IMG/VR virus record: IMGVR_UViG_3300031886_000007 | Span: 1-46,110 of that record | DNA length: 46,110 bases | Direction: 5' to 3' (one strand) | Origin: a virus | In this document: positions 7,943 to 14,776 of the stretch, in pieces | Layout of the letters: each line of letters begins with the position of its first letter | How positions within the stretch are numbered: the stretch's first letter is position 1 | Translations under genes and position numbers: made by a program | Notes under the pieces: generated by a model | The model's database searches: none | The model's input: only the letters and a program-made list of their open reading frames with translations | Told to the model about the DNA's origin: nothing

Positions 7943-9100
7943 ATGAAGTTAGGCGTAATGATGGTGCTTCGAAACGAGGCTGATACTATGGATGAATTTC
8001 TTCAACATTATATTGGTGAAGGTGTTGATCATTTTTATATTGTTGATAACGAAAGTACAGATAATTTATACGATGTATTGAAACCGTATAAGGATATTGT
8101 TGATGTATTTCAATGGAAAGTTGAACGTAGAAATTGGCATCAATATGTTTCGTTTAACGATAACTTTGCTTACTTTCATAGAGGAGCATTTCACTGTGAT
8201 GCGTACAAATTAATTTTGTCAAAAAGTACATTAGTAAGGAATATGGATTGGGTTATTCAGGTTAATCCCGACGAATACATGTACACAAGACACAGATATA
8301 ATAACATCAAAGATCTATTAGAACAAGAAGGAAATACATTTACAACCATAAACGTTGCATTAAAAAACTTTGGTCCTGGAAATACAGTAAAGCAGCCAAA
8401 AAGTATTGTTGAGGGTTTTACGTGGAGAGCAGGTTATCCATTAACTGGAAGAGGTAGATTGTCTTCTGTAAAATCAATTACTAAAACGGAAGTTTTTGAT
8501 ACTCAACCAAAGATAGATAAAAATATTGGAGTTCATGCTAATAGACTAATTGGAGTAGAAGAACCGGTTACTGCTAATATGAGATTACAATTATTTTCTG
8601 GAAGTTCACCAGCACATAAATTTAAAAGCTTAAGAAGTGCAAGCGAACAATGGTACGATCTAGCATTCATTCACTGTAATCATTATCAAATACAGAGTTT
8701 GGAACATTGGTGTAAACGTGCAAAAAATATAGTACAGTGGCCTAAACACGGACATCCAGACTATGCTGCAGATGGAATAAAAAGATGGTCCTTTAGGTAC
8801 GAACGTTTAAGACAACACTTGTTAACTAATGAAACAATAAGTGATAAGCTTAAAGAATCAAGCACTTTTATGGACTGGAAGGCTAAGCGTGATATTGATT
8901 CTGCACGAAATATACGTCTTGGTCAGATGAAGCCAAGGTATGTTGAGGGTGAAGGGAATTATGCTTCACTTGAGATTAATAGAAAGAACTGGAGTAGAGC
9001 AGATCTTATGTGGTTAACGAATAGATATGAAACACATTGGGCTCATCATGGTAAAGAAGATACAGAATTAAGAGACAGAAAAAAAAATGAAAAAAAGTGA
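7943..9100 (+). CDS. Glycosyltransferase, GT2/GT92-like (Glyco_tranf_2_4 type)
   Basis: 385 aa. The N-terminus reads MMVLRNEADTMDEFLQHYI and then GVDHFYIVDNESTDN, the nucleotide-sugar-binding opening of the GT-A enzymes that include GT92/DUF23 and Glyco_tranf_2_4. At about residue 105 WVIQVNPDEYMY supplies the DxD-like metal site (here NPDE). A C-terminal region contains FIHCNHYQIQSLEHWCKRAK, a segment commonly found in these proteins. It has an AGGT ribosome site and is the last gene of the tailoring island; a promoter follows its stop. Cytoplasmic enzyme; donor and acceptor unknown. Confidence 0.75.
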   Translation: MKLGVMMVLRNEADTMDEFLQHYIGEGVDHFYIVDNESTDNLYDVLKPYKDIVDVFQWKVERRNWHQYVSFNDNFAYFHRGAFHCDAYKLILSKSTLVRNMDWVIQVNPDEYMYTRHRYNNIKDLLEQEGNTFTTINVALKNFGPGNTVKQPKSIVEGFTWRAGYPLTGRGRLSSVKSITKTEVFDTQPKIDKNIGVHANRLIGVEEPVTANMRLQLFSGSSPAHKFKSLRSASEQWYDLAFIHCNHYQIQSLEHWCKRAKNIVQWPKHGHPDYAADGIKRWSFRYERLRQHLLTNETISDKLKESSTFMDWKAKRDIDSARNIRLGQMKPRYVEGEGNYASLEINRKNWSRADLMWLTNRYETHWAHHGKEDTELRDRKKNEKK

Positions 9101-9145
9101 AAATAAACATGTACATTAACCGGTTTTTACGTGTATATTCTACTA
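9090..9145 (+). promoter_or_regulatory. Recurrent phage promoter, copy A
   Basis: An A-rich tract (AAAAAAGTGAAAATAAA) is followed by CA-TGTACA (-35-like, 9110-9115), exactly 18 nt containing ACCGGTTTTT, then TATATTC (-10-like, 9134-9140). Three other copies in the window keep the same boxes and spacer. It overlaps the end of the upstream glycosyltransferase gene and would start transcription near 9147, ahead of the gene at 9183. Confidence 0.75.
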
Positions 9146-9182
9146 TAACAAATGATTAAAAAATAAGCAATAGAGGTTACCA

Positions 9183-9542
9183 ATGAAAAATTTAAACGAA
9201 ACAACATATACAAATAAAAATATCATCGCTTGGACTGATTACTCGGGTGAAAGAACCCGCATTATTGATATTCCATTTATAGATCTCATGAGAAAGACTA
9301 AACATATTGAGGCTGGAGTTGAAGCAACTGAAGGTGAAGTTAAAGAAGTTTGTGTCGTTTGGTGGTTGGATGGAGAAGATGTAATGATTGAGCAGATTTA
9401 CAATAATGATACAGGCGAAGTTTACTTTGAAGACCATACTGAGGATTGGACTGAGGATGATGAAATTCTCATTAATGGAATACTAATGTGGGCTGATATA
9501 GAAAGTTATTTAATGAGTACTGTGTATGGTGCTGGATATTAA
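9183..9542 (+). CDS. Hypothetical acidic protein, 119 aa
   Basis: First gene downstream of promoter copy A. The leader carries AGAGGTTACCA before the ATG, nearly identical to the leader of the gene at 14859, which lies behind promoter copy C. The protein is strongly acidic (for example EDHTEDWTEDDE near residue 85). It contains a repeated Thr-Asp/Trp theme (AWTDYSGERTRIIDIPFIDL) and a beta-like centre (EVCVVWWLDGEDVMIEQI). No motif of known function; acidic early proteins of phages often bind host factors, but that is only a possibility here. Confidence 0.75.
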   Translation: MKNLNETTYTNKNIIAWTDYSGERTRIIDIPFIDLMRKTKHIEAGVEATEGEVKEVCVVWWLDGEDVMIEQIYNNDTGEVYFEDHTEDWTEDDEILINGILMWADIESYLMSTVYGAGY

Positions 9543-9555
9543 TAGGGGAGAAAAT

Positions 9556-9747
9556 ATGCCGTTAACAAAAAAAGAATGGTTAAATGAAACTGTCTGGGTA
9601 GATGAGTTTGGTAGACCGTATAATCTATCAGATGTTCCAATGACTTACATGACACGGAGCGAATCATTTAAAAAACAAAAATTTGATAATAAAAAAATAA
9701 ATAAATTATTTAAAGAGGAAGTGTATGGGGGATTTCGTAGTGTTTAA
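9556..9747 (+). CDS. Hypothetical protein, 63 aa
   Basis: The ATG at 9556 is chosen because AGGGGAG lies 8 nt upstream; an in-frame ATG at 9526 would overlap the previous gene and has no such site. N-terminal sequence MPLTKKEWLNETVWVDEFGR, basic C-terminal half (KKQKFDNKKINKLFKEE). The phrase WVDEFGRPYNLSDVPMTYM loosely echoes AWTDYSGERTRIIDIPFIDL of the upstream protein, suggesting a shared small domain or an old duplication. Function unknown. Confidence 0.65.
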   Translation: MPLTKKEWLNETVWVDEFGRPYNLSDVPMTYMTRSESFKKQKFDNKKINKLFKEEVYGGFRSV

Positions 9748-9979
9748 AGATAAACAAGTAAAAGAAGTATTGGATAAATTGCAAGATGCATCTGATAATA
9801 TAGAATATGGACTAAGTGAAGTTTACAGTGCTGAATCTAATCTGTCAAGTATTGAGGGTTTAGATGAAGTATCTAGTGCTAAAGATTATGTTAGTCAAGC
9901 AGAGTCTTATTTGTATGAGGCAAAGGATCAAATGGTAGAGTTACAAACGATGATTAAAACCATTGGAGCTCTGTCATGA
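9725..9979 (+). CDS. Hypothetical helical protein, 84 aa
   Basis: The ATG at 9725 has GAGGAA upstream and overlaps the previous gene by 23 nt. Almost entirely alpha-helical with regular heptads (VKEVLDKLQDASDNIEYGL, then AKDYVSQAESYLYEAKDQMV), so probably a coiled coil or small helical bundle. Net acidic, no Cys, no membrane segment. Its stop overlaps the ATG of the nuclease-like gene. Function unknown. Confidence 0.7.
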   Translation: MGDFVVFKDKQVKEVLDKLQDASDNIEYGLSEVYSAESNLSSIEGLDEVSSAKDYVSQAESYLYEAKDQMVELQTMIKTIGALS

Positions 9980-10497
9980 AAATACCGTTAACAGATAATG
10001 ATCGAGCGCTTGCTAAAAAACATACTAGAAAGGGATTTAAAGGTCGTAAGAAATTTAACGATCCACTTAGGCAATCGTATTACCCAAACCTTTCTGAAAT
10101 AGCCGTAGCAAAATATTACGGTGTAGAATGGCAACCGTTTGATGGTGTTAGAGGACCGGATGTCTATTTAGTGGACGGAACCGGTGTTCAAGTTAAGTGT
10201 GTATTGAGTTCAGATTATTACAAAAAATTTGTAGGATATGAATTAACCAAATGGGAATGGGAACAAAAACGAGGATGTGATAGGGTTGCATTTGTTTTTG
10301 TAAACGATAAGGAAGCTGAGATAGTATCTATACTAGATTATAATACTGTTCTACAAAAGTGTATGCCAATGAATAAGTTGATGAGTGGAGATTCTGCTAA
10401 TCTCAGTGCCGATTGGACTGGTATACCAAAACAGACTTTGAAGGGCCTAGGGATTATGGAGGAATATGAAGTCACCAACTACAATGAATCTGTTTGA
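9976..10497 (+). CDS. Putative PD-(D/E)XK-superfamily nuclease-like protein
   Basis: 173 aa. The signature is NLSEIAVAKYYG (helix with Glu), then GPDVYLVDGTGVQVKCV: a PD, a short beta hairpin and a Q-V-K, the usual E...(P)D...(E/Q)xK arrangement of the restriction-endonuclease fold. A further strand follows (CDRVAFVFVNDKEAEIVSIL). Such small proteins in phages may be host-DNA-degrading nucleases, resolvases or decayed relatives. It is translationally coupled to the upstream helical protein (ATGA overlap). The fold is likely; activity is not certain. Confidence 0.65.
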   Translation: MKIPLTDNDRALAKKHTRKGFKGRKKFNDPLRQSYYPNLSEIAVAKYYGVEWQPFDGVRGPDVYLVDGTGVQVKCVLSSDYYKKFVGYELTKWEWEQKRGCDRVAFVFVNDKEAEIVSILDYNTVLQKCMPMNKLMSGDSANLSADWTGIPKQTLKGLGIMEEYEVTNYNESV

Positions 10498-10579
10498 GAT
10501 TTATGAATACATACAAAAATTAGAACGCAGAATAAAAAAAGTCGAAAAGAAACTTAGTCGAAGTCAAAGGAGAAAATAA
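10466..10579 (+). CDS. Short basic helical peptide, 37 aa (31 aa from internal ATG)
   Basis: The frame runs to a stop that overlaps the next ATG (TAATG). Two in-frame starts exist: 10466, only 3 nt after GGAGG, and 10484, with no nearby site. The peptide is a single charged amphipathic helix (EYIQKLERRIKKVEKKLSR). It overlaps the end of the nuclease-like gene. Its position between two coupled genes and its heptad pattern argue for a real gene, but it is very short. Confidence 0.5.
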   Translation: MKSPTTMNLFEIYEYIQKLERRIKKVEKKLSRSQRRK

Positions 10580-11169
10580 TGATTTTAGATAGTTTACTGG
10601 CAGGAGTTATGCTCTTTAGTTCTTTTGCCATGCGATCACCAAATGTACAGCCAAATCCAGATGACTATGAATTTAGTATTGGATTAAGTCATAGTAATTT
10701 CTATATTAATCGTCAATGGGAACGAGAACTTGGCGGAAAATATATTGATGATTTAGTTTGGGCAAAGTTAGATCACGTAGGATATTACTTTAAGCCTGAG
10801 TACATGAATAAAGAGAGTCAGAAAATTAAGTATATGAAGATGGATTGGCGTAGATCGTGGAAGGATATATCGCTTGGATTTACTACTCGTTCAACAACCG
10901 ATGCACTAGATGTGTATGATACATTTGCTTCTGTTGGTATAAGCAAGAAGAAAAAATATAAAGATGATAAGATAGAAGTAGAAGTATCATTCGATGGTTA
11001 TATGCCACCAGACGAGAGTGGAGAAAATACTACATTTGAATACGAAGATAAGTTTAAAATATCTTGGAAGTTAACAGAAAAAGTTAGACTCTATAATATG
11101 GGTGAGGTAGCAAAACTCAAAGGTAAAGAGTACTATAAAGCTAAAATAGGAATTGAGGTTTCTTTATGA
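10579..11169 (+). CDS. Putative exported or membrane-associated beta-rich protein, 196 aa
   Basis: A clear AAAGGAG precedes the ATG. Residues about 5-18 are hydrophobic (LLAGVMLFSSFAM), resembling a signal peptide ending near SSFA, although the n-region lacks the usual Lys/Arg. The remainder alternates strands and turns (EFSIGLSHSNFYI, then SWKDISLGFTTRS, KIEVEVSFDGYM, FKISWKLTEKVRLY and finally YKAKIGIEVSL), consistent with a small periplasmic beta-protein or outer-membrane barrel. It leads a run of envelope-type genes (10579-12288). No family recognised. Confidence 0.65.
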   Translation: MILDSLLAGVMLFSSFAMRSPNVQPNPDDYEFSIGLSHSNFYINRQWERELGGKYIDDLVWAKLDHVGYYFKPEYMNKESQKIKYMKMDWRRSWKDISLGFTTRSTTDALDVYDTFASVGISKKKKYKDDKIEVEVSFDGYMPPDESGENTTFEYEDKFKISWKLTEKVRLYNMGEVAKLKGKEYYKAKIGIEVSL

Positions 11170-11726
11170 AAAAATTTGCATCCACAATGATAACAGGAAT
11201 GATGTGTGCAGCTGTCACCATGTTTTTAACATACTCTATGATACACATGTCAAAGGTAAACAATAAGATAAGCGAATGGGAAGAAGCGTATGACGTAATA
11301 CATAAAGATGTGTCGACGTTTGTTAAAGTATCTGATCCAAAAACTATTCGTCTGTATGTCAAGGAATTAAATAAGATACTAGATGAAATACACTTCTTAA
11401 GTAGAATGGTTGAGAGTGGGCAATTAGCAGATGAAGGATTGACAAAGATACTAAATGAACAAGTCAAAATGAATAAGAAGATTCTAGAGATGGTAACACT
11501 GAAAGCTCATAATAAAACTAGAGATGATATTGAAGATTTATCAGATCGAACCGTAGGAGCTTTAGATCAAACGTATGAAGATATGATGGATATTGATGAC
11601 AAGCTGGATAAGACAAATAAAAAGATTCATCAACAATTAGATAATATACAAGATGAGATTGATGACATCAAAAAATTATTAAAGACAATGAATAAAAAGA
11701 AATTTATGCATACACATAAGGAATAG
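11166..11726 (+). CDS. Membrane-anchored coiled-coil protein, 186 aa
   Basis: Starts on an ATG overlapping the previous stop (ATGA). One N-terminal transmembrane helix (residues about 5-25, MITGMMCAAVTMFLTYSM) is followed by about 150 residues of charged coiled coil with several heptad blocks (SEWEEAYDVIHKDV, LDEIHFLSRMVESG, and DIDDKLDKTNKKIHQQLDNI near the end). The likely topology is an inner-membrane anchor with a periplasmic rod. An i-spanin-like or superinfection-control role is possible, but no partner lipoprotein is adjacent, so this is only a guess. Confidence 0.7.
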   Translation: MKKFASTMITGMMCAAVTMFLTYSMIHMSKVNNKISEWEEAYDVIHKDVSTFVKVSDPKTIRLYVKELNKILDEIHFLSRMVESGQLADEGLTKILNEQVKMNKKILEMVTLKAHNKTRDDIEDLSDRTVGALDQTYEDMMDIDDKLDKTNKKIHQQLDNIQDEIDDIKKLLKTMNKKKFMHTHKE

Positions 11727-11728
11727 TT

Positions 11729-11941
11729 ATGCCACGATCAAGTTGGGCCTCATTGGGCCAATCTATACAAGAACTGTTAACTACTATTTATCATACTGTG
11801 ATAGTCGATAAGTTACCAGAAAAATTAAAAAATGATGAGCCGGCTCCATACATTGATGATGTAGATGAGACGGATACTGACAAACCGATGGATTGGTCAG
11901 ATATTGAATTAGAAGAAGACGAGGAATTTTTAGGAGTATGA
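11729..11941 (+). CDS. Hypothetical acidic protein, 70 aa
   Basis: ATG 2 nt after the upstream stop, and an overlapping stop with the next ATG (GTATGA). The first 35 residues are amphipathic (SWASLGQSIQELLTTIYHTV). The rest is extremely acidic (YIDDVDETDTDKPMDWSDIE, then EEDEEF). It may be a soluble partner of the flanking membrane proteins. No known family. Confidence 0.6.
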   Translation: MPRSSWASLGQSIQELLTTIYHTVIVDKLPEKLKNDEPAPYIDDVDETDTDKPMDWSDIELEEDEEFLGV

Positions 11942-12288
11942 CTAAATTATCGTTAATGTTTACGTACATGATACTAGGAAATTTCTTAGCATGGTTTCAA
12001 TTACAAGGTCAGTTTATGAATGGTAAAATATCAGAATTGATGAAACAAGATTGGACAGTTATTATTTTAGGTGTACCGATTGGTTGGTTATTTTGGAGAT
12101 CAGCAACGTTATCTTATGAATATTTTGGTGCAGTTTGGAACATTAGACTTATTGGGTTTGGTGTTGGAACTGCAATATTTGCAGTGTTAACCATGGCTAT
12201 ATTAAAGGAGCTTCCTGGTTGGCATTCAATAATATCGATAATTTTGGCAGTCGTTATCATTATGTTACAATTTGCCAATTTAAAGTAA
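11938..12288 (+). CDS. Small multi-pass membrane protein, 116 aa
   Basis: Overlaps the previous stop (ATGA). About four hydrophobic segments: residues 3-20 (LSLMFTYMILGNFLAWF), 37-54 (TVIILGVPIGWLFWRS), 70-90 (IGFGVGTAIFAVLTMAIL) and 96-115 (IISIILAVVIIMLQF). Charged residues are few. It is an integral inner-membrane protein of unknown function in the envelope cluster starting at 10579. A holin role cannot be excluded, but a better holin candidate is at 43825. Confidence 0.7.
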   Translation: MTKLSLMFTYMILGNFLAWFQLQGQFMNGKISELMKQDWTVIILGVPIGWLFWRSATLSYEYFGAVWNIRLIGFGVGTAIFAVLTMAILKELPGWHSIISIILAVVIIMLQFANLK

Positions 12289-12308
12289 TTAATAGCAAGC
12301 GAGGAAAT

Positions 12309-12602
12309 ATGTTAATGGAGAGAAATAGATTATCTGACTATGAAAAATTTATAGTTATGGCAGATAATGTTCGTGGAAGTTTTACAGGAGGCATGCAGGC
12401 CTTTATAGGTTTTAAAGAAGTTTTAAAAGCATGTCAAGAATGTAGTAAAAGTGATTCTGATGATTTTACTTGGAATGGAAAAGTTACGGTAAAACCCGTA
12501 ACAAGAATCGATGCACAAAAAATGCTAGATGATTTCGATAATATCCGGTGGAATCCGTTATTCAGAATAGTTGCAAACAAATTAAATATAGAATTACGAT
12601 AG
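12309..12602 (+). CDS. Hypothetical protein, 97 aa
   Basis: I place the start at the ATG at 12309 behind GAGGAA (12301-12306); the longer in-frame reading from 12219 overlaps the membrane gene and lacks a ribosome site. The protein is soluble, has a helix-rich N-terminal half (LSDYEKFIVMADNVRGSF) and two Cys (KACQECSK). The C-terminus carries an amphipathic helix (ARKMLDD-like, then NPLFRIVANKLNIELR). Last gene before the Hsp20 control region. Function unknown. Confidence 0.65.
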   Translation: MLMERNRLSDYEKFIVMADNVRGSFTGGMQAFIGFKEVLKACQECSKSDSDDFTWNGKVTVKPVTRIDAQKMLDDFDNIRWNPLFRIVANKLNIELR

Positions 12603-12608
12603 TCATAG

Positions 12609-12694
12609 TGTCATATTAGTTTGCCATATATGGCTTTTAGTATGTCATGATGGCATATAAAAAAGTTTGGCATACTATTTGCACTATATACCCT
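12609..12694 (+). promoter_or_regulatory. Operator cluster and sigma54-like promoter ahead of Hsp20
   Basis: The motif TGNCAT and its complement recur: a perfect 12-bp palindrome GCCATATATGGC (12623-12634), a 17-bp near-palindrome TATGTCATGATGGCATA (12641-12657) and TGTCAT at 12609. At 12668-12683 lies TGGCATACTATTTGCA, which fits the sigma54 -24/-12 consensus (TGGCAYR-N4-TTGCW) with exactly 10 nt between GG and GC. Transcription would start near 12695. A sigma70 reading (TTGCAC, 18 nt, TAATGA) is also possible, so the polymerase is undecided. A small TACCC-T-GGGTA palindrome sits at 12689-12699. Confidence 0.55.
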
Positions 12695-12758
12695 GGGTAC
12701 GCTAATGATTTAGGTACCCCATAGTTGATTAAAATAATAACAAAAAAGGAGAACTAAA

Positions 12759-13241
12759 ATGAGTTTAGTTTTAAAACATCCCACCTTTCCCGGGATTTCA
12801 AGAGATAACTTTCTAACACCATTCGATCGTCTGTTTGATACGATGTTCGAATCTAACTTTCCAGAAATTGTTGATACTGTCGGCGTAAGACCGTTCGAAG
12901 GTACAGCATATCCAAAGGTTAATGTATATGAACACGAGGATAAAGTTGGTGTAGTTGCGGAAATACCTGGTATTTCTAAAGAAGATCTTGCAGTTGATGT
13001 AGAAGATAATGTGCTAACAATAAAGGGTTCAAAACATGGAGCTATAGGACGAGCGATGGAAGAAAATGCTACAGTACTTCGTAGAGAGTTAAAGCATTCA
13101 TCCTTTGAACGTAGGTTTACGTTAGGAGAATCTTTAGACGGTGATAATATAAAAGCACGGTTTAAAGATGGTATTTTGTCTATTGATATTCCTAAGACGG
13201 AAATCAAAGAGCCAAAAAAATCCTTTGTTAAAATCTCATAG
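12759..13241 (+). CDS. Hsp20/alpha-crystallin small heat-shock protein
   Basis: 160 aa, typical length for the family. The N-terminal arm contains TPFDRLFDTMF. The alpha-crystallin domain runs from about residue 50 to 150: YPKVNVYEHEDKVGVVAEIP, then SKEDLAVDVEDNVLTIKG, the FERRFTLGESLDGDNIKA block and the FKDGILSIDIPK signature (the A-x-x-x-n-G-v-L motif, here KARFKDGILSI). It ends in a short tail (KSFVKIS). It holds unfolding proteins in the cytoplasm without ATP. Hsp20 genes are known in T4-like marine phages, where a role in structural-protein folding has been proposed. AAAGGAG precedes the ATG. It is monocistronic: own control region upstream and a terminator downstream. Confidence 0.95.
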   Translation: MSLVLKHPTFPGISRDNFLTPFDRLFDTMFESNFPEIVDTVGVRPFEGTAYPKVNVYEHEDKVGVVAEIPGISKEDLAVDVEDNVLTIKGSKHGAIGRAMEENATVLRRELKHSSFERRFTLGESLDGDNIKARFKDGILSIDIPKTEIKEPKKSFVKIS

Positions 13242-13273
13242 CTAGTTTAACATTACGGTTACAAAAAAAGATG

Positions 13274-13303
13274 GAGCGGTGGATTATTCTGCCGCTCTAT
13301 TTT
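13274..13303 (+). terminator. Rho-independent terminator after Hsp20
   Basis: A GAGCGG...CCGCTC stem (13274-13279 with 13292-13297), extended by a U-G pair, encloses a 12-nt loop and is followed by TATTTT. It lies 32 nt after the Hsp20 stop and just before the tRNA. It is the only convincing hairpin terminator I found in the window. Confidence 0.75.
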
Positions 13304-13308
13304 GATTT

Positions 13309-13379
13309 GCGAGTATCGTATAGCGGTAATACCCCAGCCTTCCAAGCTGGTGACGTCAGTTCGATTCTGTCTACTCGCT
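13309..13379 (+). tRNA. tRNA-Gly (anticodon UCC)
   Basis: 71 nt. The acceptor stem GCGAGTA/TACTCGC is perfectly paired. The D stem is GTAT/ATAC around AGCGGTA, and the anticodon stem CCAGC/GCTGG encloses CTTCCAA with anticodon TCC at 13341-13343. The T arm GTCAG-TTCGATT-CTGTC has one U-U mismatch. U at the discriminator position and C35-C36 are the glycine identity elements in bacteria. CCA is not encoded and must be added. It reads GGA/GGG; GGA is visibly the favoured glycine codon in this phage. Confidence 0.93.
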
Positions 13380-13395
13380 CAACGGGATATTCCAA

Positions 13396-13449
13396 ATGCA
13401 GTTAATATCACTTCTTGATACTAACGGACTACATAATATAATTAAATGA
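13396..13449 (+). CDS. Possible 17-codon leader peptide
   Basis: ATG with CGGGAT upstream opens 17 codons that end in ATGA, overlapping the start of the gene at 13446, which has no ribosome site of its own. The arrangement would let ribosomes reinitiate on the downstream gene. The peptide (MQLISLLDTNGLHNIIK) has no recognisable features. It may be chance. Confidence 0.3.
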   Translation: MQLISLLDTNGLHNIIK

Positions 13450-13631
13450 AAATAATAAGAGCATCTAACGGCAAATTATATTTAGTATTATATGTATATC
13501 ATAATGGATTACCTGATGGTCTTACTAATGAAGTTGCAAAGAAACAATGGGGTTGCAATACTATTTTGAGAGGACCGGACGGTATTTATATGTGTAACGA
13601 AGTCATTGACGCAGAATTTGAGGATCTATAA
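13446..13631 (+). CDS. Hypothetical small protein, 61 aa
   Basis: No Shine-Dalgarno is visible; the start overlaps a 17-codon upstream frame (ATGA). Beta-type alternation at the N-terminus (KIIRASNGKLYLVLYVYHNG), two Cys and an acidic end. The stop overlaps the next ATG (TAATG). No family recognised. Confidence 0.6.
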   Translation: MKIIRASNGKLYLVLYVYHNGLPDGLTNEVAKKQWGCNTILRGPDGIYMCNEVIDAEFEDL

Positions 13632-13768
13632 TGTTGAACGACAGTACAAGAGAAAAGTTATTTGTGCTGTTGATAATGGTTATTATGGCTGTGTCTTTTA
13701 TATTACACATACCAAAATATATAGAAGTTTGGAATAATACTAAAAGGATCGATAATGGAATTTATTAA
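13631..13768 (+). CDS. Small single-pass membrane protein, 45 aa
   Basis: ATG overlaps the upstream stop, and the C-terminus overlaps the next start by 14 nt. One hydrophobic helix (residues about 10-27, LFVLLIMVIMAVSFIL) is flanked by charged ends. Coupled on both sides, which supports it being translated. Function unknown; it may associate with the larger membrane protein that follows. Confidence 0.5.
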   Translation: MLNDSTREKLFVLLIMVIMAVSFILHIPKYIEVWNNTKRIDNGIY

Positions 13769-14606
13769 GAGTAAAGTGTTTCCTTATATAGTTGCATTGA
13801 GTGCAGTGTTAGTTGCTTTTAGTGCGGCTTTCTTTTCTGTATTTGGATTATCAAAATTATTTGCCGGTGCACAGACGTCAGTAGTTATTATGGCTGGAAG
13901 CCTTGAATTCGCGAAACTGGTTGCGGCGTCTTTTCTTTATAGATATTGGACAAGAGTACCAGTATTCTTAAAGAACTATTTACTCATCGGCACACTTGTT
14001 CTAATTTTAATAACATCAGCAGGAATATTTGGTTTTCTGTCTAATGCGTATCAGGGTGCAACTACAGAATTTGAAAAGCAATCTACTGTACTGATGTTTA
14101 AAGAAGATCAGTTAGAGCAGTTAAAGGAAGATAAGATATTTCTTAAACAAGAATTAGAAACTGCAATCTCTGAACTACCAGAGAATTATAGAACAGCAAA
14201 GTCAAAATTGAGAGATGAGTATCAACCACAAATATCAGAAATAAATCAAACTATTCTCAATACTAAACAGGAAATAGGAGATTTAAAAACAAAGTTAGTT
14301 GATACGGGTGTAGATGTCGGACCTGCAATTTACTTGGCTAGAATATTTAATACAGAAATTGATACGGTTGTAAAGTGGTTCATATTCATATTAATATTTG
14401 TGTTTGATCCGTTAGCCGTATCTCTTGTTATCGCAGCAAATATAGCATTTGAGTTGGCGTATACGTCTCGTAAAGAAGAATTATCAGAACCTAAAAAGAA
14501 GAGTAACTGGAAATTCTGGGAGATTTATAAGGATAAAAATCCAGATGATGCTACAAAATCAGAATTCGAAGTTAAACGAGTAGATAGAGAAGATAAAAAA
14601 CTTTAA
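13755..14606 (+). CDS. Multi-pass membrane protein with a long coiled coil, 283 aa
   Basis: Two to three N-terminal helices (residues about 10-35, 42-60 and 75-97; for example IVALSAVLVAFSAAFFSVFG and LLIGTLVLILITSAGIFGF) are followed by a charged coiled coil (residues about 105-185, FKEDQLEQLKEDKIFLKQEL). A final transmembrane segment ends in FIFVFDPLAVSLVIAAN (about 205-235), then a basic cytoplasmic tail. Architecture: an inner-membrane protein with a loop of coiled coil between membrane domains. Proteins with this layout and the FDPLA signature are, from memory, frequent in T4-like marine phages but uncharacterised. AAAGGATCG precedes the ATG. Confidence 0.75.
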   Translation: MEFIKSKVFPYIVALSAVLVAFSAAFFSVFGLSKLFAGAQTSVVIMAGSLEFAKLVAASFLYRYWTRVPVFLKNYLLIGTLVLILITSAGIFGFLSNAYQGATTEFEKQSTVLMFKEDQLEQLKEDKIFLKQELETAISELPENYRTAKSKLRDEYQPQISEINQTILNTKQEIGDLKTKLVDTGVDVGPAIYLARIFNTEIDTVVKWFIFILIFVFDPLAVSLVIAANIAFELAYTSRKEELSEPKKKSNWKFWEIYKDKNPDDATKSEFEVKRVDREDKKL

Positions 14607-14662
14607 AAAAAGTGAAAATAAACATGTACATTAACCGGTTTTTGTTTGTATATTCTAATATA
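14605..14662 (+). promoter_or_regulatory. Recurrent phage promoter, copy B
   Basis: It shares an almost unbroken block with copy A, from AAAAAAAGTGAAAATAAAC through CATGTACATTAACCGG and TTTTT. TGTACA is at 14625-14630, the spacer is 18 nt, and TATATT at 14649-14654 is followed by CTAATATAATAAATGA. It begins at the stop codon of the membrane-protein gene. Its transcript would run into the 14681-14776 region. Confidence 0.72.
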
Positions 14663-14680
14663 ATAAATGAGAAATAAATA

Positions 14681-14776
14681 ATGAACTTGAATATAAATAG
14701 CCCGTGTCTTATTAGACGTAGCGATAGTGCTGAAACAAGTGGGAAAGGGCGTAAATCCACATCGAAAATTTTTTAA
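14681..14776 (+). other. Candidate small RNA or 31-codon ORF between two promoters
   Basis: The 120 nt between promoter copies B and C have GC content visibly higher than the surroundings and contain foldable elements: GTGTCT-TATT-AGACGT, GTGG...CCAC, and outer GCCC...GGGC. A frame of 31 codons (ATG at 14681, TAA at 14774-14776) also spans it (MNLNINSPCLIRRSDSAETS at the start), but only a weak GAGAA lies upstream. A TATAAATA box sits at 14692. Its own promoter argues for a function; RNA or peptide cannot be decided by eye. Confidence 0.4.

Noticed and set aside
12710-13207. 165-codon minus-strand ORF opposite Hsp20
   Set aside because: The + strand has a textbook Hsp20 with its own ribosome site; the antisense protein shows no coherent domain.
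14692-14699. TATAAATA as a T4-like late promoter on the + strand
   Set aside because: It is a single intergenic copy inside a candidate ORF/RNA; the recurrent element before structural genes is its complement, so I did not annotate it separately.
14681-14776. Known riboswitch or self-cleaving ribozyme
   Set aside because: I compared it from memory with hammerhead, twister, hatchet, pistol, glutamine, TPP and cobalamin cores; none of their conserved motifs is present.
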